NCBI GenBank assembly: GCA_020630575.1
Contig: JAHDBD010000009.1
Coordinates: forward strand, 1-64,000
Reading direction: 5' to 3'
Length of the DNA: 64,000 nucleotides
From: Bernardetia sp.
GTDB taxonomy: Bacteria; Bacteroidota; Bacteroidia; Cytophagales; Bernardetiaceae
The notes under the pieces were generated by a model, which was not told the DNA's origin, ran no database searches, and was given only the letters and a program-made list of their open reading frames with translations. Shown piece by piece: positions 1 through 9,389 of this stretch (positions are counted from its first letter, which is position 1; the number at the start of each line of letters is the position of its first letter). Position numbers and translations under genes: made by a program.

Positions 1-1
1 T

Positions 2-478
2 CAAAAAGTGAGCAATGAAATTCATCCAACTAAATTTACTGACGAAAAAGGAAATATAGTAAAAGAAATTTCTGCTTCTGATATTGGTGTAATGTATTCC
101 GAAAATAAGGTTGCAGACAATTATTTGCTTGATGAATTGTTTTACGATTCTGAATTAGAAAAACAGAATATTGAAACAAACTTAACAGAAGTAGTTGTTT
201 TCTCTAAAATCCCAAAAAACTCGATAAAAATTCCTGTTGCTGGAGGTAAAAGTTATTCGCCAGATTTTGCTTATGTTTTGAATTATGAGGACAAATCAAA
301 AAAACTATACTTTATTATTGAGACAAAAAACACAACTGAAGAGAGTTTGAGAAACGAAGAAAAACAGAAAATAAGACACGCAGAAAAGTTTTTTGGAGAC
401 ACAATTAAGATTAAATTCAGAAAACAATTTAGCAACAAAAAAATAGAAAAATTAATACGAGAAATTATAGTTGAATAA
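2..478 (+). CDS. Type III restriction endonuclease Res subunit, C-terminal fragment (5' end outside window)
   Basis: The reading frame is open to the left edge, so only about the last 158 codons are visible. They contain a PD-(D/E)xK nuclease signature: SPDF followed about 19 residues later by ETK (D86, E105 and K107 when counted from the GTG at 8). This matches the C-terminal endonuclease domain of type III restriction (Res) subunits, which cut DNA after ATP-dependent translocation together with a Mod methyltransferase. The helicase part and any mod gene would lie left of the window. The next gene starts 14 bp downstream on the same strand. The family call comes from motif recognition and is fairly safe. 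Whether the full gene is intact cannot be seen. Confidence 0.72.
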   Translation, partial: QKVSNEIHPTKFTDEKGNIVKEISASDIGVMYSENKVADNYLLDELFYDSELEKQNIETNLTEVVVFSKIPKNSIKIPVAGGKSYSPDFAYVLNYEDKSKKLYFIIETKNTTEESLRNEEKQKIRHAEKFFGDTIKIKFRKQFSNKKIEKLIREIIVE

Positions 479-492
479 TTGTAATTGATTTT

Positions 493-1470
493 ATGCGCCT
501 CATCCCCCACCCCATTTTATGCAACTATTACCTAACCTATCGCTGCAATGCAACGTGTAGTTTTTGTGATATTTGGGAAAAACCGTCGCCTTTTGTAAAG
601 GTAAAAAATGTAGAAAAAAACCTTTCAGACTTGAAAAGATTAGGCGTAAAAGTAATTGATTTTACAGGAGGAGAACCACTTTTACATCCTCAATTAGACA
701 CTTTTTTAGATATTGCTAAAAAAAAGAAATTTATAACGACAGTTACCACAAACGGAATTCGTTATCCAAAACTAGCCGAAAAACTCAAAGGAAAAATAGA
801 TATGTTGCATTTTTCCTTAGATGCTGCTGATGCAGAAACTCACGACAAAATGCGTGGTGTAAAGTGTTTTGATAAAATAATGGAATCGATAGAAATAGCT
901 AAAAGTTTGGGAGAACGACCAGACATTTTATGTACTGTCTTTGAAGGAAATTTTGATGAAATAGAAAAAATCTATGAAACTATCACTTTGAAAAATAAAT
1001 TAGTTTTAATTCTTAATCCTGTTTTTGAATATAATTCGGTGGACACTTTGGGAAATTTGAATAAAAAATATTTACAGGATTTGTTAGCATTTTCTAAGAA
1101 AAAATTAGTTTATCTCAATGAGGCTTTTATCGATTTGCGCTTGGAAGGAGGAAACCATATTGAAAAACCGATTTGTAAAGCTGCTAGTTCAACACTTGTT
1201 ATTTCGCCAGAAAACAAACTCGTTTTGCCTTGCTATCATTTGGGAAAAGAAGAATTTGAAATCAATGATAATTTGTATGAGTTATATCATTCTGATAAAA
1301 TAAAAAAACTCATTTCAAAAGAAGGAAAACTCCCTGAGTGTGAAGGTTGCACCATTAATTGTTATATGCAACCTTCTTTTGCAGTAGAAATAAACCGTTT
1401 TTTTTGGAAGGCTTTACCTAGCACACTCAAATATAATTTCATGAAAGGAACTTGGAAGAATTTGATATAA
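493..1470 (+). CDS. Radical SAM protein with C-terminal cysteine-rich (SPASM/twitch-like) region
   Basis: This is a 325-residue radical SAM enzyme. The [4Fe-4S]-binding CX3CX2C motif is C18, C22 and C25 (RCNATCSFC). The SAM-binding GGEP motif is at 59-62, followed by TTNG. The C-terminal third has further cysteines (PIC, LPCYH, CEGC, INCYM), which suggest an auxiliary cluster as in SPASM or twitch enzymes. The substrate is unknown. It lies 14 bp after the restriction gene but probably has nothing to do with it. It ends in a basic, aromatic tail. The radical SAM assignment is firm; a specific reaction cannot be given. Confidence 0.85.
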   Translation: MRLIPHPILCNYYLTYRCNATCSFCDIWEKPSPFVKVKNVEKNLSDLKRLGVKVIDFTGGEPLLHPQLDTFLDIAKKKKFITTVTTNGIRYPKLAEKLKGKIDMLHFSLDAADAETHDKMRGVKCFDKIMESIEIAKSLGERPDILCTVFEGNFDEIEKIYETITLKNKLVLILNPVFEYNSVDTLGNLNKKYLQDLLAFSKKKLVYLNEAFIDLRLEGGNHIEKPICKAASSTLVISPENKLVLPCYHLGKEEFEINDNLYELYHSDKIKKLISKEGKLPECEGCTINCYMQPSFAVEINRFFWKALPSTLKYNFMKGTWKNLI

Positions 1471-1487
1471 AGTGTTATATCCTTGTA

Positions 1488-1877
1488 CTACATTTCTTCA
1501 AAAAGACCTGTCAATAATTCTGGTGTGATTGGTTTTACAACATACTTATCTATTATATTATACCCTTCAGCTCTTTGCATGTCTTTTGGATCTATAGAAG
1601 AAGTTACAACGTAAATAATTACCTTTTTTTTAGTAGGAATAATGAATTCTTCTAAAAACTGCCAGCCATCTATAACAGGCATAGCTAAATCTAAGAATAT
1701 CACATCAGGAATATTTCTTCCTGAACGTAATCTTGGCTTTAGTGAATTTAGTGCAGCTTCTCCATCTTTGAAAAACTCAATGTAATTAGAAAAATCTACC
1801 ATTTTCATCACTCTATCAGTAAGGTAAGTATAAATTGGGTCATCATCTATGACACAAACGTGATTAAATTTAGGCAT
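1488..1877 (-). CDS. Single-domain response regulator (CheY-like), copy 1
   Basis: This is a 129-residue receiver domain with no output domain. The acidic pocket is D11-D13 (IDDDP), the predicted phosphoacceptor is D63 in FLDLAMP, the switch Ser/Thr region is VVTSS around 91-94, and the conserved Lys is K115 (VVKP). It is closely similar along its whole length to the receiver gene about 90 bp upstream on the same strand, so the pair arose by tandem duplication. With that copy and the PAS kinase it forms a kinase-receiver-receiver order reading leftward. It probably acts as a phosphate-relay or protein-interaction regulator. The partner is inferred from position only. Confidence 0.9.
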   Translation of the reverse strand: MPKFNHVCVIDDDPIYTYLTDRVMKMVDFSNYIEFFKDGEAALNSLKPRLRSGRNIPDVIFLDLAMPVIDGWQFLEEFIIPTKKKVIIYVVTSSIDPKDMQRAEGYNIIDKYVVKPITPELLTGLFEEM

Positions 1878-1968
1878 TTTTTAACAAAATTTTCTTTTAA
1901 TAAATTATTAGTTTATCCACTTATATTGCAAATATTAGTTAGCAAATAACTTAAAGGCAAATTTGGCT

Positions 1969-2364
1969 TTATTTTTCTATTTTATCAAATAATCCTTTAA
2001 GTTTATCAGGTGTAATAGGTTTTACAATATAGTTTGTTACTAGTGAATACTGTTTTGCTTTATTTAGATCAGCAGGATCAATAGAAGAAGAAACAATATA
2101 GATAATAATTTTTTGAGTATTTGGTGTCATAAACTCCTCCAAAAATTGCCAACCATCCATAATGGGCATATTCAAATCCAAAAATATTACTTCAGGAATA
2201 TTTTCATTTGCTTCTACTCTAGGCTTGAGAGCTTCTAAGGCTTCTTTTCCATTTTTGAAAACTTCAATATAACTAGAAAAATTACCCATTTCCATTATCT
2301 TACGAGTAGTAAAAATATAAATAGGATCATCGTCTATGATACATACATGACTAAACTGTGGCAT
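1969..2364 (-). CDS. Single-domain response regulator (CheY-like), copy 2
   Basis: This 131-residue stand-alone receiver has the acidic triad D11-D13, the predicted phosphorylated D63 (FLDLNMP), VSSSID at 91-96 and K115. Its start codon lies inside the last codons of the upstream histidine kinase (14-bp overlap), so the two are probably translationally coupled and form a cognate pair. It shares the frame MPxFxHVCxIDDDPIY and most later residues with the neighbouring receiver at 1488-1877. No DNA-binding domain is present, so signalling is likely through protein contacts or a phosphorelay. Confidence 0.9.
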   Translation of the reverse strand: MPQFSHVCIIDDDPIYIFTTRKIMEMGNFSSYIEVFKNGKEALEALKPRVEANENIPEVIFLDLNMPIMDGWQFLEEFMTPNTQKIIIYIVSSSIDPADLNKAKQYSLVTNYIVKPITPDKLKGLFDKIEK

Positions 2365-3862
2365 TTTTTAAATAAATTTTAAATGTAGTTCCTTTATTAA
2401 CTTCGCTTTCTACTTCTACTTTCCCTCCAAGAGCTTCAATTTGATTTTTAGTAATAAAAAGACCTATCCCACGAGCATCATCTTTATTATGAAATGTTTT
2501 GTACATGCCAAAAAGCTTGTTGCCATGTTTTTCCAAATCTATTCCTAATCCATTATCCTTTATACAAAAAACAATATAATAAGGATTTTCTTCTGATTCA
2601 ATAAATATAACAGGATTTCTATCATCAGAACGATATTTTATTGAATTGGTCAGAAAATTTAAAATAATACTTTCTAAATAAGCTGGAATAGCTTTTACAA
2701 ATAGTTTTTTATTTACTCGGTTATGTATTTTTGCATTTGTAGAAGTAAACTGACTTTTTATTGAAGAATATGCTTTTTCTATATATTTATGTAGGTTCAA
2801 AGGTTGTGTATTCTCTTTTACTTCATTTTGCATAACTACAATATCAGTAAGATAAGATAGAGTTTCTTGCAAATTATCTGATGATTGCATCAAAAGAGGA
2901 AAAAAATCATTATCTACTAACTTTGGATTTTCCATTTTCATCATAGAAAGAAGCATAGAAAAATTGCTAGTATGCGAGCGAAGATTGTGTGATACAATAT
3001 GGGCGAAGTTAAGCAATCTTTTGTTTTGAGCAAGTGTTGTTTCTGATAAATTTTTTTTTTCTGTAATGTTTGTCAACTGAGAAACAAAATACAGAGGTTT
3101 GCCTGTCTCATCTTTCATCATAGATACACTTAGTAAAGCCCATACCAAGTTACTTGACTTATCAAAATAGCGTTTTTCCATCTGATAACTTTCTCTTTTC
3201 CCAGCTAAAAGTTCTTCTAAAAGTTTCAAATCCAAATCTAAGTCTTCGGGATGTGTGATGTCTTGAAAAGTAAGTTTAGATAATTCTTCTTTTGTATAAT
3301 TTAACATATTACAAACCTGTTGATTAACTTGTACCCACTTTCCTTCCAAACTAATCAGTGCCATTCCATTTGGTGCAAATTCAAAGGTTTGCCTGAAAAG
3401 TTCTTTTTGTCTTTCTAACTCCATTCTATATTTTACATTTTGGTCAATATCCTGAAAAAGCCCATATACCCTTATACATTTACCATCTTTAAACTCACTT
3501 ATACCGATAACTCGTGTCCATTTTATGTTTCCTTTCGCTGTTTTTATTTGAACTTCTAGGTCATAGTCTGTATTTTGCTCAATCGCTTTATTAAATGCTT
3601 GTGTAATGGCTTGTCGACTTTTTCCTTTTGCAAAAAAATTAATTCCTTCTTCTATACTTGGATTATATCCGTGTTCAGCCTCATGAATTTCTCGTGTAAC
3701 ATCACTCCAAATTACTTCTTTTTTTTCTACATCTATTTCCCACATTCCCATTTTAGCCACTAATTTGATTCGATGCAAAACGTCTTTATAGTTTCTCACT
3801 TCTTTTCTATGATCAGCTATTTCAGCAAGTAGTTCGTTAATAGTTAGTTTCCTAGTTTTCAT
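2351..3862 (-). CDS. PAS-PAS sensor histidine kinase
   Basis: This 503-residue kinase has no obvious transmembrane segment and is probably cytoplasmic. PAS domains lie at about 30-145 (PAS with PAC) and 150-270. The dimerisation helix carries H292 in the motif HIVSHNLRSH, a form common in Bacteroidota kinases. The ATPase domain has an N box (NFLTNSIKYR, N406), a G1 box (DNGLG, 436-440) and a G2 box (ARGIGL, 463-468). Its last codons overlap the start of the receiver gene at 2364, so the kinase and receiver probably work as a pair. The sensed signal is unknown. A divergent HAMP-GAF sensor begins 160 bp away. Confidence 0.9.
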   Translation of the reverse strand: MKTRKLTINELLAEIADHRKEVRNYKDVLHRIKLVAKMGMWEIDVEKKEVIWSDVTREIHEAEHGYNPSIEEGINFFAKGKSRQAITQAFNKAIEQNTDYDLEVQIKTAKGNIKWTRVIGISEFKDGKCIRVYGLFQDIDQNVKYRMELERQKELFRQTFEFAPNGMALISLEGKWVQVNQQVCNMLNYTKEELSKLTFQDITHPEDLDLDLKLLEELLAGKRESYQMEKRYFDKSSNLVWALLSVSMMKDETGKPLYFVSQLTNITEKKNLSETTLAQNKRLLNFAHIVSHNLRSHTSNFSMLLSMMKMENPKLVDNDFFPLLMQSSDNLQETLSYLTDIVVMQNEVKENTQPLNLHKYIEKAYSSIKSQFTSTNAKIHNRVNKKLFVKAIPAYLESIILNFLTNSIKYRSDDRNPVIFIESEENPYYIVFCIKDNGLGIDLEKHGNKLFGMYKTFHNKDDARGIGLFITKNQIEALGGKVEVESEVNKGTTFKIYLKNATV

Positions 3863-4024
3863 ATATTTATGTTCCTCCAGTTTTGAATTTTTACTCTAAT
3901 TATCTAAATCTAACAAAATTTTAAAAAAATCCCTTTAAAACTCAATAAAAAAAACTATCTTACCCTATATTTTTAAAAACAGAAAGGCAATAAGAAATTA
4001 GGATAAAACTCAAAGATTTTTTTG

Positions 4025-5728
4025 ATGGCAAAGAAACAAAATATTATTTGGCTTTATTTATCTCCACAAAATTTTCGTGGCAAAATCACAATGGGCATAA
4101 CTTTGATGGGTGTCTTGGCAACAATTACACTTATCGGAACATGGTGGTATATAAACAATCAAGTTATTTCTCAATATAATCATATTATAGATAATACTGC
4201 TCCTACTCAATATTATTCAAAGGTAATTGAAGACTGTATTAGTAGTAGCACCAGTCTAACAGCTATTTATTTAGCCACCAGCGAAGAAGAATACCGAACA
4301 GAGAGAGAAACAGTTTGGAAAGATTGTGAAGTTGCACTAGTAGCCCTAAGCAATTATACCGACCAATGGCGTAATGAAGCTGTTATTTCACTTGTTTATG
4401 ATGTGCGTACAAAAGCAAATCGCTTGAGAAAAGAACAAAATAATGTAGAACAAAAATATTTCGCTAGAAATGCAGACCTGAAAGAAGATTCTAAGACAGA
4501 AAGAGTACGACAAGTTGACCAATTAGAGCTTCTGACTGATGATGTACGTGCCGTTTTAGAACTTATTATAAATATTCAAAACGAAGAAATAGACAGAGCA
4601 AAAGCAGCTATTAGTTTTCACACTCAAAATCTTTGGGTTATTGTTTTGCCAGCTTGGATGATTATCTTGACTTTAGTTTGTGTTTGGTTGGCTTACTCTA
4701 TCAATCATAAATTATTACTTCGTCTTCATATCATTAAACATTCTCTTCGTCAGATTGCAAAAGGAAATTTGTCTAATCAAATCAAAACACATGAAAACGA
4801 TGAAGTTACGCCTATAGAAGCAGCTCTTAATCATTTAGCACAAGATATGGAACGTTTAAAAATATTTGCTAAAGATGTTGGAAGTGAAAAATTTGACACT
4901 AAAGTTATTCCTTTTAATGAAAATGGAGAAGTCGGACAAGCATTTATCAACATGCGTGATAGTCTTAAAATGATTGCTGAAAAAGATGAACAATTAAATT
5001 GGGCAGTTACTGGAGAAGCACATTTTGCAAAAATATTGAGAGATTTTAATGAAGATATTGACGAGCTAACACAGATTTTTGTAAGCGAACTCGTAAAATA
5101 TCTGAATATTTCACAGGCTAGTTTGTATTTATTAAATCAAGATATTCATTCAAAAAACGAATTAGAATTAAAAGCTTGGTTTGCTTATGACTCACATAAA
5201 AATCGTAAAAACACCATACAAATAGGAGAAGGATTAGTAGGAGAAACCTATCAAGAAAACAGAACACTTTATTTAGAAAATCTACCAAATGACTATTTGT
5301 ACATTGGCTCAGCGTTAGGAAGTGCAAAACCTGTCTCTTTATTATTTGTTCCTCTTACCATTTCAGAAGAAAATATTGGTATTTTAGAATTAGCAGCTTT
5401 CAAAACACTCAAAAAATATGAAATAGATTTTGTAGAAAAAGTATGTGAAAATATTACTTCTTCTATAATTTCTGTGCAAAATACAACTCGGACTCGCAAA
5501 CTTTTAGAGGAGTCTCAAATGCAACGAGAGGCTGTTTCAGCACAAGAAGAAGAAATGCGCCAAAACGTAGAAGAACTACAAGCCACACAAGAAGAGATGG
5601 AACGCAAAGAAAGAATAATCAATACAATGCTTCAAGAAGCAGAAGAAAAAGAACGAGAATTACGAAAAGTAATACAAGAATTACAAGCTGAAAAAGAACT
5701 CAAACAGACTGATAGTTTGGAAGAGTAA
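4025..5728 (+). CDS. Membrane HAMP-GAF sensor protein lacking an output domain
   Basis: This 567-residue protein has TM1 at about 23-44, an extracytoplasmic helical region at about 45-202, TM2 at 203-226, HAMP at about 227-280, a linker, a GAF domain at about 340-485, and a long charged coiled coil at about 490-560 (repeats of EEM, LQATQEEM and EKERE). In related Cytophagales sensors this coil usually leads into PAS, kinase or cyclase domains. Here the protein stops, so it must signal through partners. The ATG at 4025 is preferred over the TTG one codon upstream. The gene is divergent from the PAS kinase and receiver cluster, which is a possible partner set. Confidence 0.85.
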   Translation: MAKKQNIIWLYLSPQNFRGKITMGITLMGVLATITLIGTWWYINNQVISQYNHIIDNTAPTQYYSKVIEDCISSSTSLTAIYLATSEEEYRTERETVWKDCEVALVALSNYTDQWRNEAVISLVYDVRTKANRLRKEQNNVEQKYFARNADLKEDSKTERVRQVDQLELLTDDVRAVLELIINIQNEEIDRAKAAISFHTQNLWVIVLPAWMIILTLVCVWLAYSINHKLLLRLHIIKHSLRQIAKGNLSNQIKTHENDEVTPIEAALNHLAQDMERLKIFAKDVGSEKFDTKVIPFNENGEVGQAFINMRDSLKMIAEKDEQLNWAVTGEAHFAKILRDFNEDIDELTQIFVSELVKYLNISQASLYLLNQDIHSKNELELKAWFAYDSHKNRKNTIQIGEGLVGETYQENRTLYLENLPNDYLYIGSALGSAKPVSLLFVPLTISEENIGILELAAFKTLKKYEIDFVEKVCENITSSIISVQNTTRTRKLLEESQMQREAVSAQEEEMRQNVEELQATQEEMERKERIINTMLQEAEEKERELRKVIQELQAEKELKQTDSLEE

Positions 5729-5837
5729 AATTAATTTTCAAAATTTCATAAAATAAAGTAACGATTAATCTACCTTTGTTTTATAGTTTAGAAATTGTAA
5801 ATTTATTTTACATTTTTTAAAAATTCATTGCATTACT

Positions 5838-5920
5838 AAACACGGTTAAAACCCTGTTCAATTTATAATTCACAAGGTATTTTTTCAATTGGACAGGATT
5901 TTAACCCTGTTTTTATAAAT
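5838..5920. repeat. Two facing copies of a dispersed palindromic repeat (family 1)
   Basis: In the 293-bp gap between the GAF sensor and the ligase gene, an element containing GGTTAAAACCCTGTTC (5844 onward) is followed by an oppositely oriented relative, ACAGGATTTTAACCCTGT (about 5894-5911). The first copy shares 28 identical bases (5844-5871) with a copy at 40034-40061. Each copy is nearly palindromic and could form a short hairpin, and the two copies could also pair with each other. A terminator or a mobile extragenic palindrome is likely. Confidence 0.7.
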
Positions 5921-5953
5921 TACTAAAATTTAAGTTTATTTTTTAGCATTCCT

Positions 5954-5961
5954 TATGTTTG
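5954..5961 (+). promoter_or_regulatory. Possible -7 element (TATGTTTG) of the ligase gene
   Basis: The sequence matches the Bacteroidota -7 consensus TAnnTTTG and lies about 60 bp before the start codon. No clear TTG -33 element is present at the usual 19-21 bp spacing, so this is weak. Confidence 0.3.
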
Positions 5962-6021
5962 TAGTGCTAGTTTCTACATACAAAAGAATATACTTTTTTT
6001 TAATACAACAACTCACTACTT

Positions 6022-7887
6022 ATGATAAAGATAGGTGTTTTTTTTGGTGGGGTTTCTCGTGAACGTGAAATTTCATTTTCAGGAGCAAAAACAGTTTCCC
6101 AAACCCTCAATCGTTCACTTTTTGAGCCTGTTTATATTTTGGTAGATAGCTTAGGAAAGTTTATCAAAATAAATCCTGTTCAGTTCGAACACAAAGCCAT
6201 TTCTCATTTTTATCCTACTCAAGAATCTATTCCAGAAGAGTACGATGAGTTTTCGCCTGTCTATATCGAAACGCTTGAAGATTTGACCAAGGAAAAGCAT
6301 AGAAAAATAATGGAGGAAGTGGGAACACCAATTCCTACTGAAAGTTTGTCTGAACATATAGATTTTGCTCTTTTGATGTTGCACGGAACATTTGCAGAAG
6401 ACGGCATGTTGCAAGGACTTTTTGAGTGGTTACAGATTCCGTATTCGGGTTGTGGAATTTTTTCTTCATCTTTTTCTATTGACAAACATTTGCAGCAGGT
6501 TGTAAATGAAAAATTGAGTTTAGGAAGCAGCCGAAAGTATCACATGATGCGAAAAGACGAGTGGGCTAAATGTGATAGAAGTACGCTTTTTGAAGAGTTA
6601 AAATCAAAATTGGGCTTACCTCTTGTCATAAAAGCTCCTTATCAAGGTTCTTCGATTGGAGTTTCTATTCTGAAAGCTGATAATTTGGAAGCCTTCACAA
6701 AAGCTGTCAATACTTCGCTTTTTGCTCGTCAGATTTCAAAAGATGAATGGACAGAATTAACAGAACCACAACGAAAAGAATATGTAAATGGACTAATGAG
6801 TCTAGAAAAAGGAATTGGTTTGCCTGTTATTTTTGAAGAAAAATCTCTTTTAGGTGGAAATTTGGGTGAACAAATTATTTATTCTCCAATAAAACTGATT
6901 GCAAAACTGAATGATTTCTTTTCTTATTCTGAAGAAGATGCTTTGCTTTTTTCTTTTGAAAGTGAAGATATGGTTTTGTTTGAACAGCATTTATCAGGGA
7001 AAGAATTTTCTTGTGGAGTTATTCAGAATGAAAATTTAGAAGCTATTGCACTTCCTCCAACAGAAATAATAACCTTAACAAAAGTCTATGATTTTGAAGC
7101 AAAATATTTACCTAATGCAAGTCAAAAACGCATTCCGATAGATATTCCGACAGAAAAAATTATAGAAATTCAAGAAAAATGTAAGGAGATTTTCCAAACG
7201 TTTAAGTTTGATGCTTGTACAAGAATTGATGGTTTTTATACAGATGAAAATACCATTGAACTCATTGACATCAATACACTTCCAGGGATGTCACCTACAT
7301 CGCTTATTTTTCGTCAAGCTGCCGAAATTGGTTTTTCACCTACAGATTTTATGACTTATTTGGTGTATCAATCTCTAAATTGTAGAGTTCATACAGCCAA
7401 AAGACCTTATTTTTTCAGAACTTTATTCAAAAAACTAGAAAACGAACTTTTAGATTCTGATTACCATAAAAAAGAAAAAGTAGCTATATTTTTTGATTCA
7501 ACTACTTTTGAAGAAGCACGAAAAGAATATAATATCGTAGCCTCAGAAGGAAAACAAAATCCTTTTTGTGTGTTTGTAAAAGTTGATAATGAAGAAGCCA
7601 TTTTATACAAACTTCCTGTTTCTTTCCTTTTGAAACCGAATGTAGAAGAAGTAATTCAAAATTTAGATTCAAATCTTCATCCTGCCATTTCTCACACCAT
7701 CGAAAAGGCAAAAGAACTAACTGATTTCTTTGTAAAAGATTTTGTTTCTACTCCTCAAAAAATTGATTTAGAAAATATAGCTGATGAGACAAAAGAAATT
7801 ATTTGGCTTGCTAAAAATTCTGATAGCGAAGCCAAGAGTAAAATCAAAAGACAACTTTATGAAATTGGAATCGCTGTGGTGGATTAA
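6022..7887 (+). CDS. D-alanine--D-alanine ligase family ATP-grasp protein, oversized
   Basis: This 621-residue protein is far longer than a usual Ddl (about 300-370). The N-lobe motif GGVSREREIS (9-18), the ATP-binding segment LPLVIKAPYQGSSIGVS and the C-lobe TRIDGF and DINTLPGM (D416, N418) mark a real Ddl-type ATP-grasp enzyme that would join two D-alanines for peptidoglycan. The usual EVNTxPGM glutamate is replaced by D416. There is a large insertion in the central domain, and about 140 extra C-terminal residues from about 484. These begin KVAIFFDS and loosely resemble the start of a second ligase N-lobe. It could be the cell's Ddl or a paralogue with another substrate. Confidence 0.8.
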   Translation: MIKIGVFFGGVSREREISFSGAKTVSQTLNRSLFEPVYILVDSLGKFIKINPVQFEHKAISHFYPTQESIPEEYDEFSPVYIETLEDLTKEKHRKIMEEVGTPIPTESLSEHIDFALLMLHGTFAEDGMLQGLFEWLQIPYSGCGIFSSSFSIDKHLQQVVNEKLSLGSSRKYHMMRKDEWAKCDRSTLFEELKSKLGLPLVIKAPYQGSSIGVSILKADNLEAFTKAVNTSLFARQISKDEWTELTEPQRKEYVNGLMSLEKGIGLPVIFEEKSLLGGNLGEQIIYSPIKLIAKLNDFFSYSEEDALLFSFESEDMVLFEQHLSGKEFSCGVIQNENLEAIALPPTEIITLTKVYDFEAKYLPNASQKRIPIDIPTEKIIEIQEKCKEIFQTFKFDACTRIDGFYTDENTIELIDINTLPGMSPTSLIFRQAAEIGFSPTDFMTYLVYQSLNCRVHTAKRPYFFRTLFKKLENELLDSDYHKKEKVAIFFDSTTFEEARKEYNIVASEGKQNPFCVFVKVDNEEAILYKLPVSFLLKPNVEEVIQNLDSNLHPAISHTIEKAKELTDFFVKDFVSTPQKIDLENIADETKEIIWLAKNSDSEAKSKIKRQLYEIGIAVVD

Positions 7888-7947
7888 TGTAATATTGGGT
7901 GTCACTTCGCTAAAATACTACCAATAGCATAAAGGTTTCAAAACAAA

Positions 7948-7981
7948 AAACCTATAAGATTTTTGGAAATCTTATAGGTTT
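7948..7981. terminator. Bidirectional intrinsic terminator
   Basis: A perfect 15-bp stem, AAACCTATAAGATTT at 7948-7962 with its complement at 7967-7981, closes a TTGG loop. It lies between the convergent ligase and flavin oxidoreductase genes, with A/T tracts on both sides. Confidence 0.85.
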
Positions 7982-7988
7982 GAATAAA

Positions 7989-9245
7989 CTAAATCTCATC
8001 TCCAATCAAATTTGCCACCAAACGCCCCGAACGCATCGCAGCATTCAAAGAACCATTCAAAAGATAATCGCCACAACGGTACAAACCATCATGTATTTTC
8101 AAATCTTCCATAGAAGGTGTGTGTTTTACAGAGTTTTGATTTGGCAGAGCATGAGCAATAGAATACGACTTCAAAAAATCCCACTCGTAGGCGTGTGTTC
8201 CATACCACAAACTAAGCTCTCTTCTTGCCTTTTCTATTAATTCTTCTTCTGTGAAATCTTTATTTTCATCATCTGTAACAATCGAAACTGAAAGTAGTGA
8301 TTTATCAATCGGCGCATAATCCGAAGAAATATCACTCACTACGACAAAATTATTTACTAGTCGATTTTCTAAAGAATTTAGACACAAAATAGGACGTTTT
8401 ACGATTGATTTATCCATTGAGAAATATAGATTTGTTGTTCCTCTTGTGTTTTCATTTTCTGTAGTATTTGCTCTGTACGATTGTGCAAACTCATTGTTAT
8501 CCGTTGCTATCAAAATAACTTTTGCTTCAAACTCATTTCCACTTTCTGTGCTTGCTACATTTTTATGAATTGAAACTACTCTTTCATTAGTAACAATAGC
8601 ATCATTTGGTAAAATACTAGCCAACTGATGAGGAATTTCTTCCATTCCCAAAGCTGGAACTGCTCCTTTTCCATTCGAAAACATTTGAAAGACAAAATCA
8701 AACATTCGGTTAGAAGTTTCTAAGTCTTTTTCTAAAAATATTCCTGCCAAAAATGGATTAAAAAACTGTTCTATCAACGAGCTTTTAAAATGATAATTTT
8801 CTCTTAGAGCTTGATAAGTTGTAGTTTCGGGTTGTGTAAAAATCTCGTGCAAATCCTTTCCATTAATTTCCGTTTTTACCAAAAGCATACGTAGTTTGTC
8901 TGCCCACGTTCCTATCGGATTAGCTAGTGTAGAAAGCGTTTTGGATGGATTTCTAAATGGGTCTGCAAATTCAAAAACTCCTTTATCAGTATGCAAAAGC
9001 GCACCTGCATCAATAGTTCTGAGTTGTAGTTTTGAGTAACTTAATGCTTTTTGTGCTTCTGGATAAGCTGTCAGAAGAACTTGAAAACCTCTATCCAAAC
9101 GAAAGCCATTTACGATGTCGGTTTTTACTCTACCACCTACTCTATCTGTTGCTTCGATGATTTTAACAGAAAGTCCTCTTCTATGTAATTTTCTAGCAGC
9201 CGTAAGTCCTGCAATTCCTCCTCCAATGATAAGTACGTCGGTCAT
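7989..9245 (-). CDS. FAD-dependent amine oxidase / phytoene desaturase-like oxidoreductase
   Basis: This 418-residue flavoprotein begins with a dinucleotide-binding fold, IIGGGIAGLTAA, followed by the acidic strand end (KIIEA) and the DRVGGRV motif typical of the protoporphyrinogen oxidase / phytoene desaturase / monoamine oxidase superfamily. The C-terminal FAD motif appears in YRCGDYLLNGSLNAAMRSGRLVA. Homologues are usually annotated simply as NAD(P)/FAD-dependent oxidoreductases, and the substrate is unknown. It is the last gene of a leftward run of four genes. A terminator shared with the convergent ligase gene follows its stop. Confidence 0.85.
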   Translation of the reverse strand: MTDVLIIGGGIAGLTAARKLHRRGLSVKIIEATDRVGGRVKTDIVNGFRLDRGFQVLLTAYPEAQKALSYSKLQLRTIDAGALLHTDKGVFEFADPFRNPSKTLSTLANPIGTWADKLRMLLVKTEINGKDLHEIFTQPETTTYQALRENYHFKSSLIEQFFNPFLAGIFLEKDLETSNRMFDFVFQMFSNGKGAVPALGMEEIPHQLASILPNDAIVTNERVVSIHKNVASTESGNEFEAKVILIATDNNEFAQSYRANTTENENTRGTTNLYFSMDKSIVKRPILCLNSLENRLVNNFVVVSDISSDYAPIDKSLLSVSIVTDDENKDFTEEELIEKARRELSLWYGTHAYEWDFLKSYSIAHALPNQNSVKHTPSMEDLKIHDGLYRCGDYLLNGSLNAAMRSGRLVANLIGDEI

Positions 9246-9389
9246 AATATTTATTGTATAACAGACATTCCTGTCTGTTTGTATTTTTATTTACTTTTAC
9301 ACAAACTAGAAAGTCTGTGATACGTTTTAATTAATCAAAAATACAGTTTCTTGTTTAGAATTAGTTGAAAAATAATATCATTTCATTGT

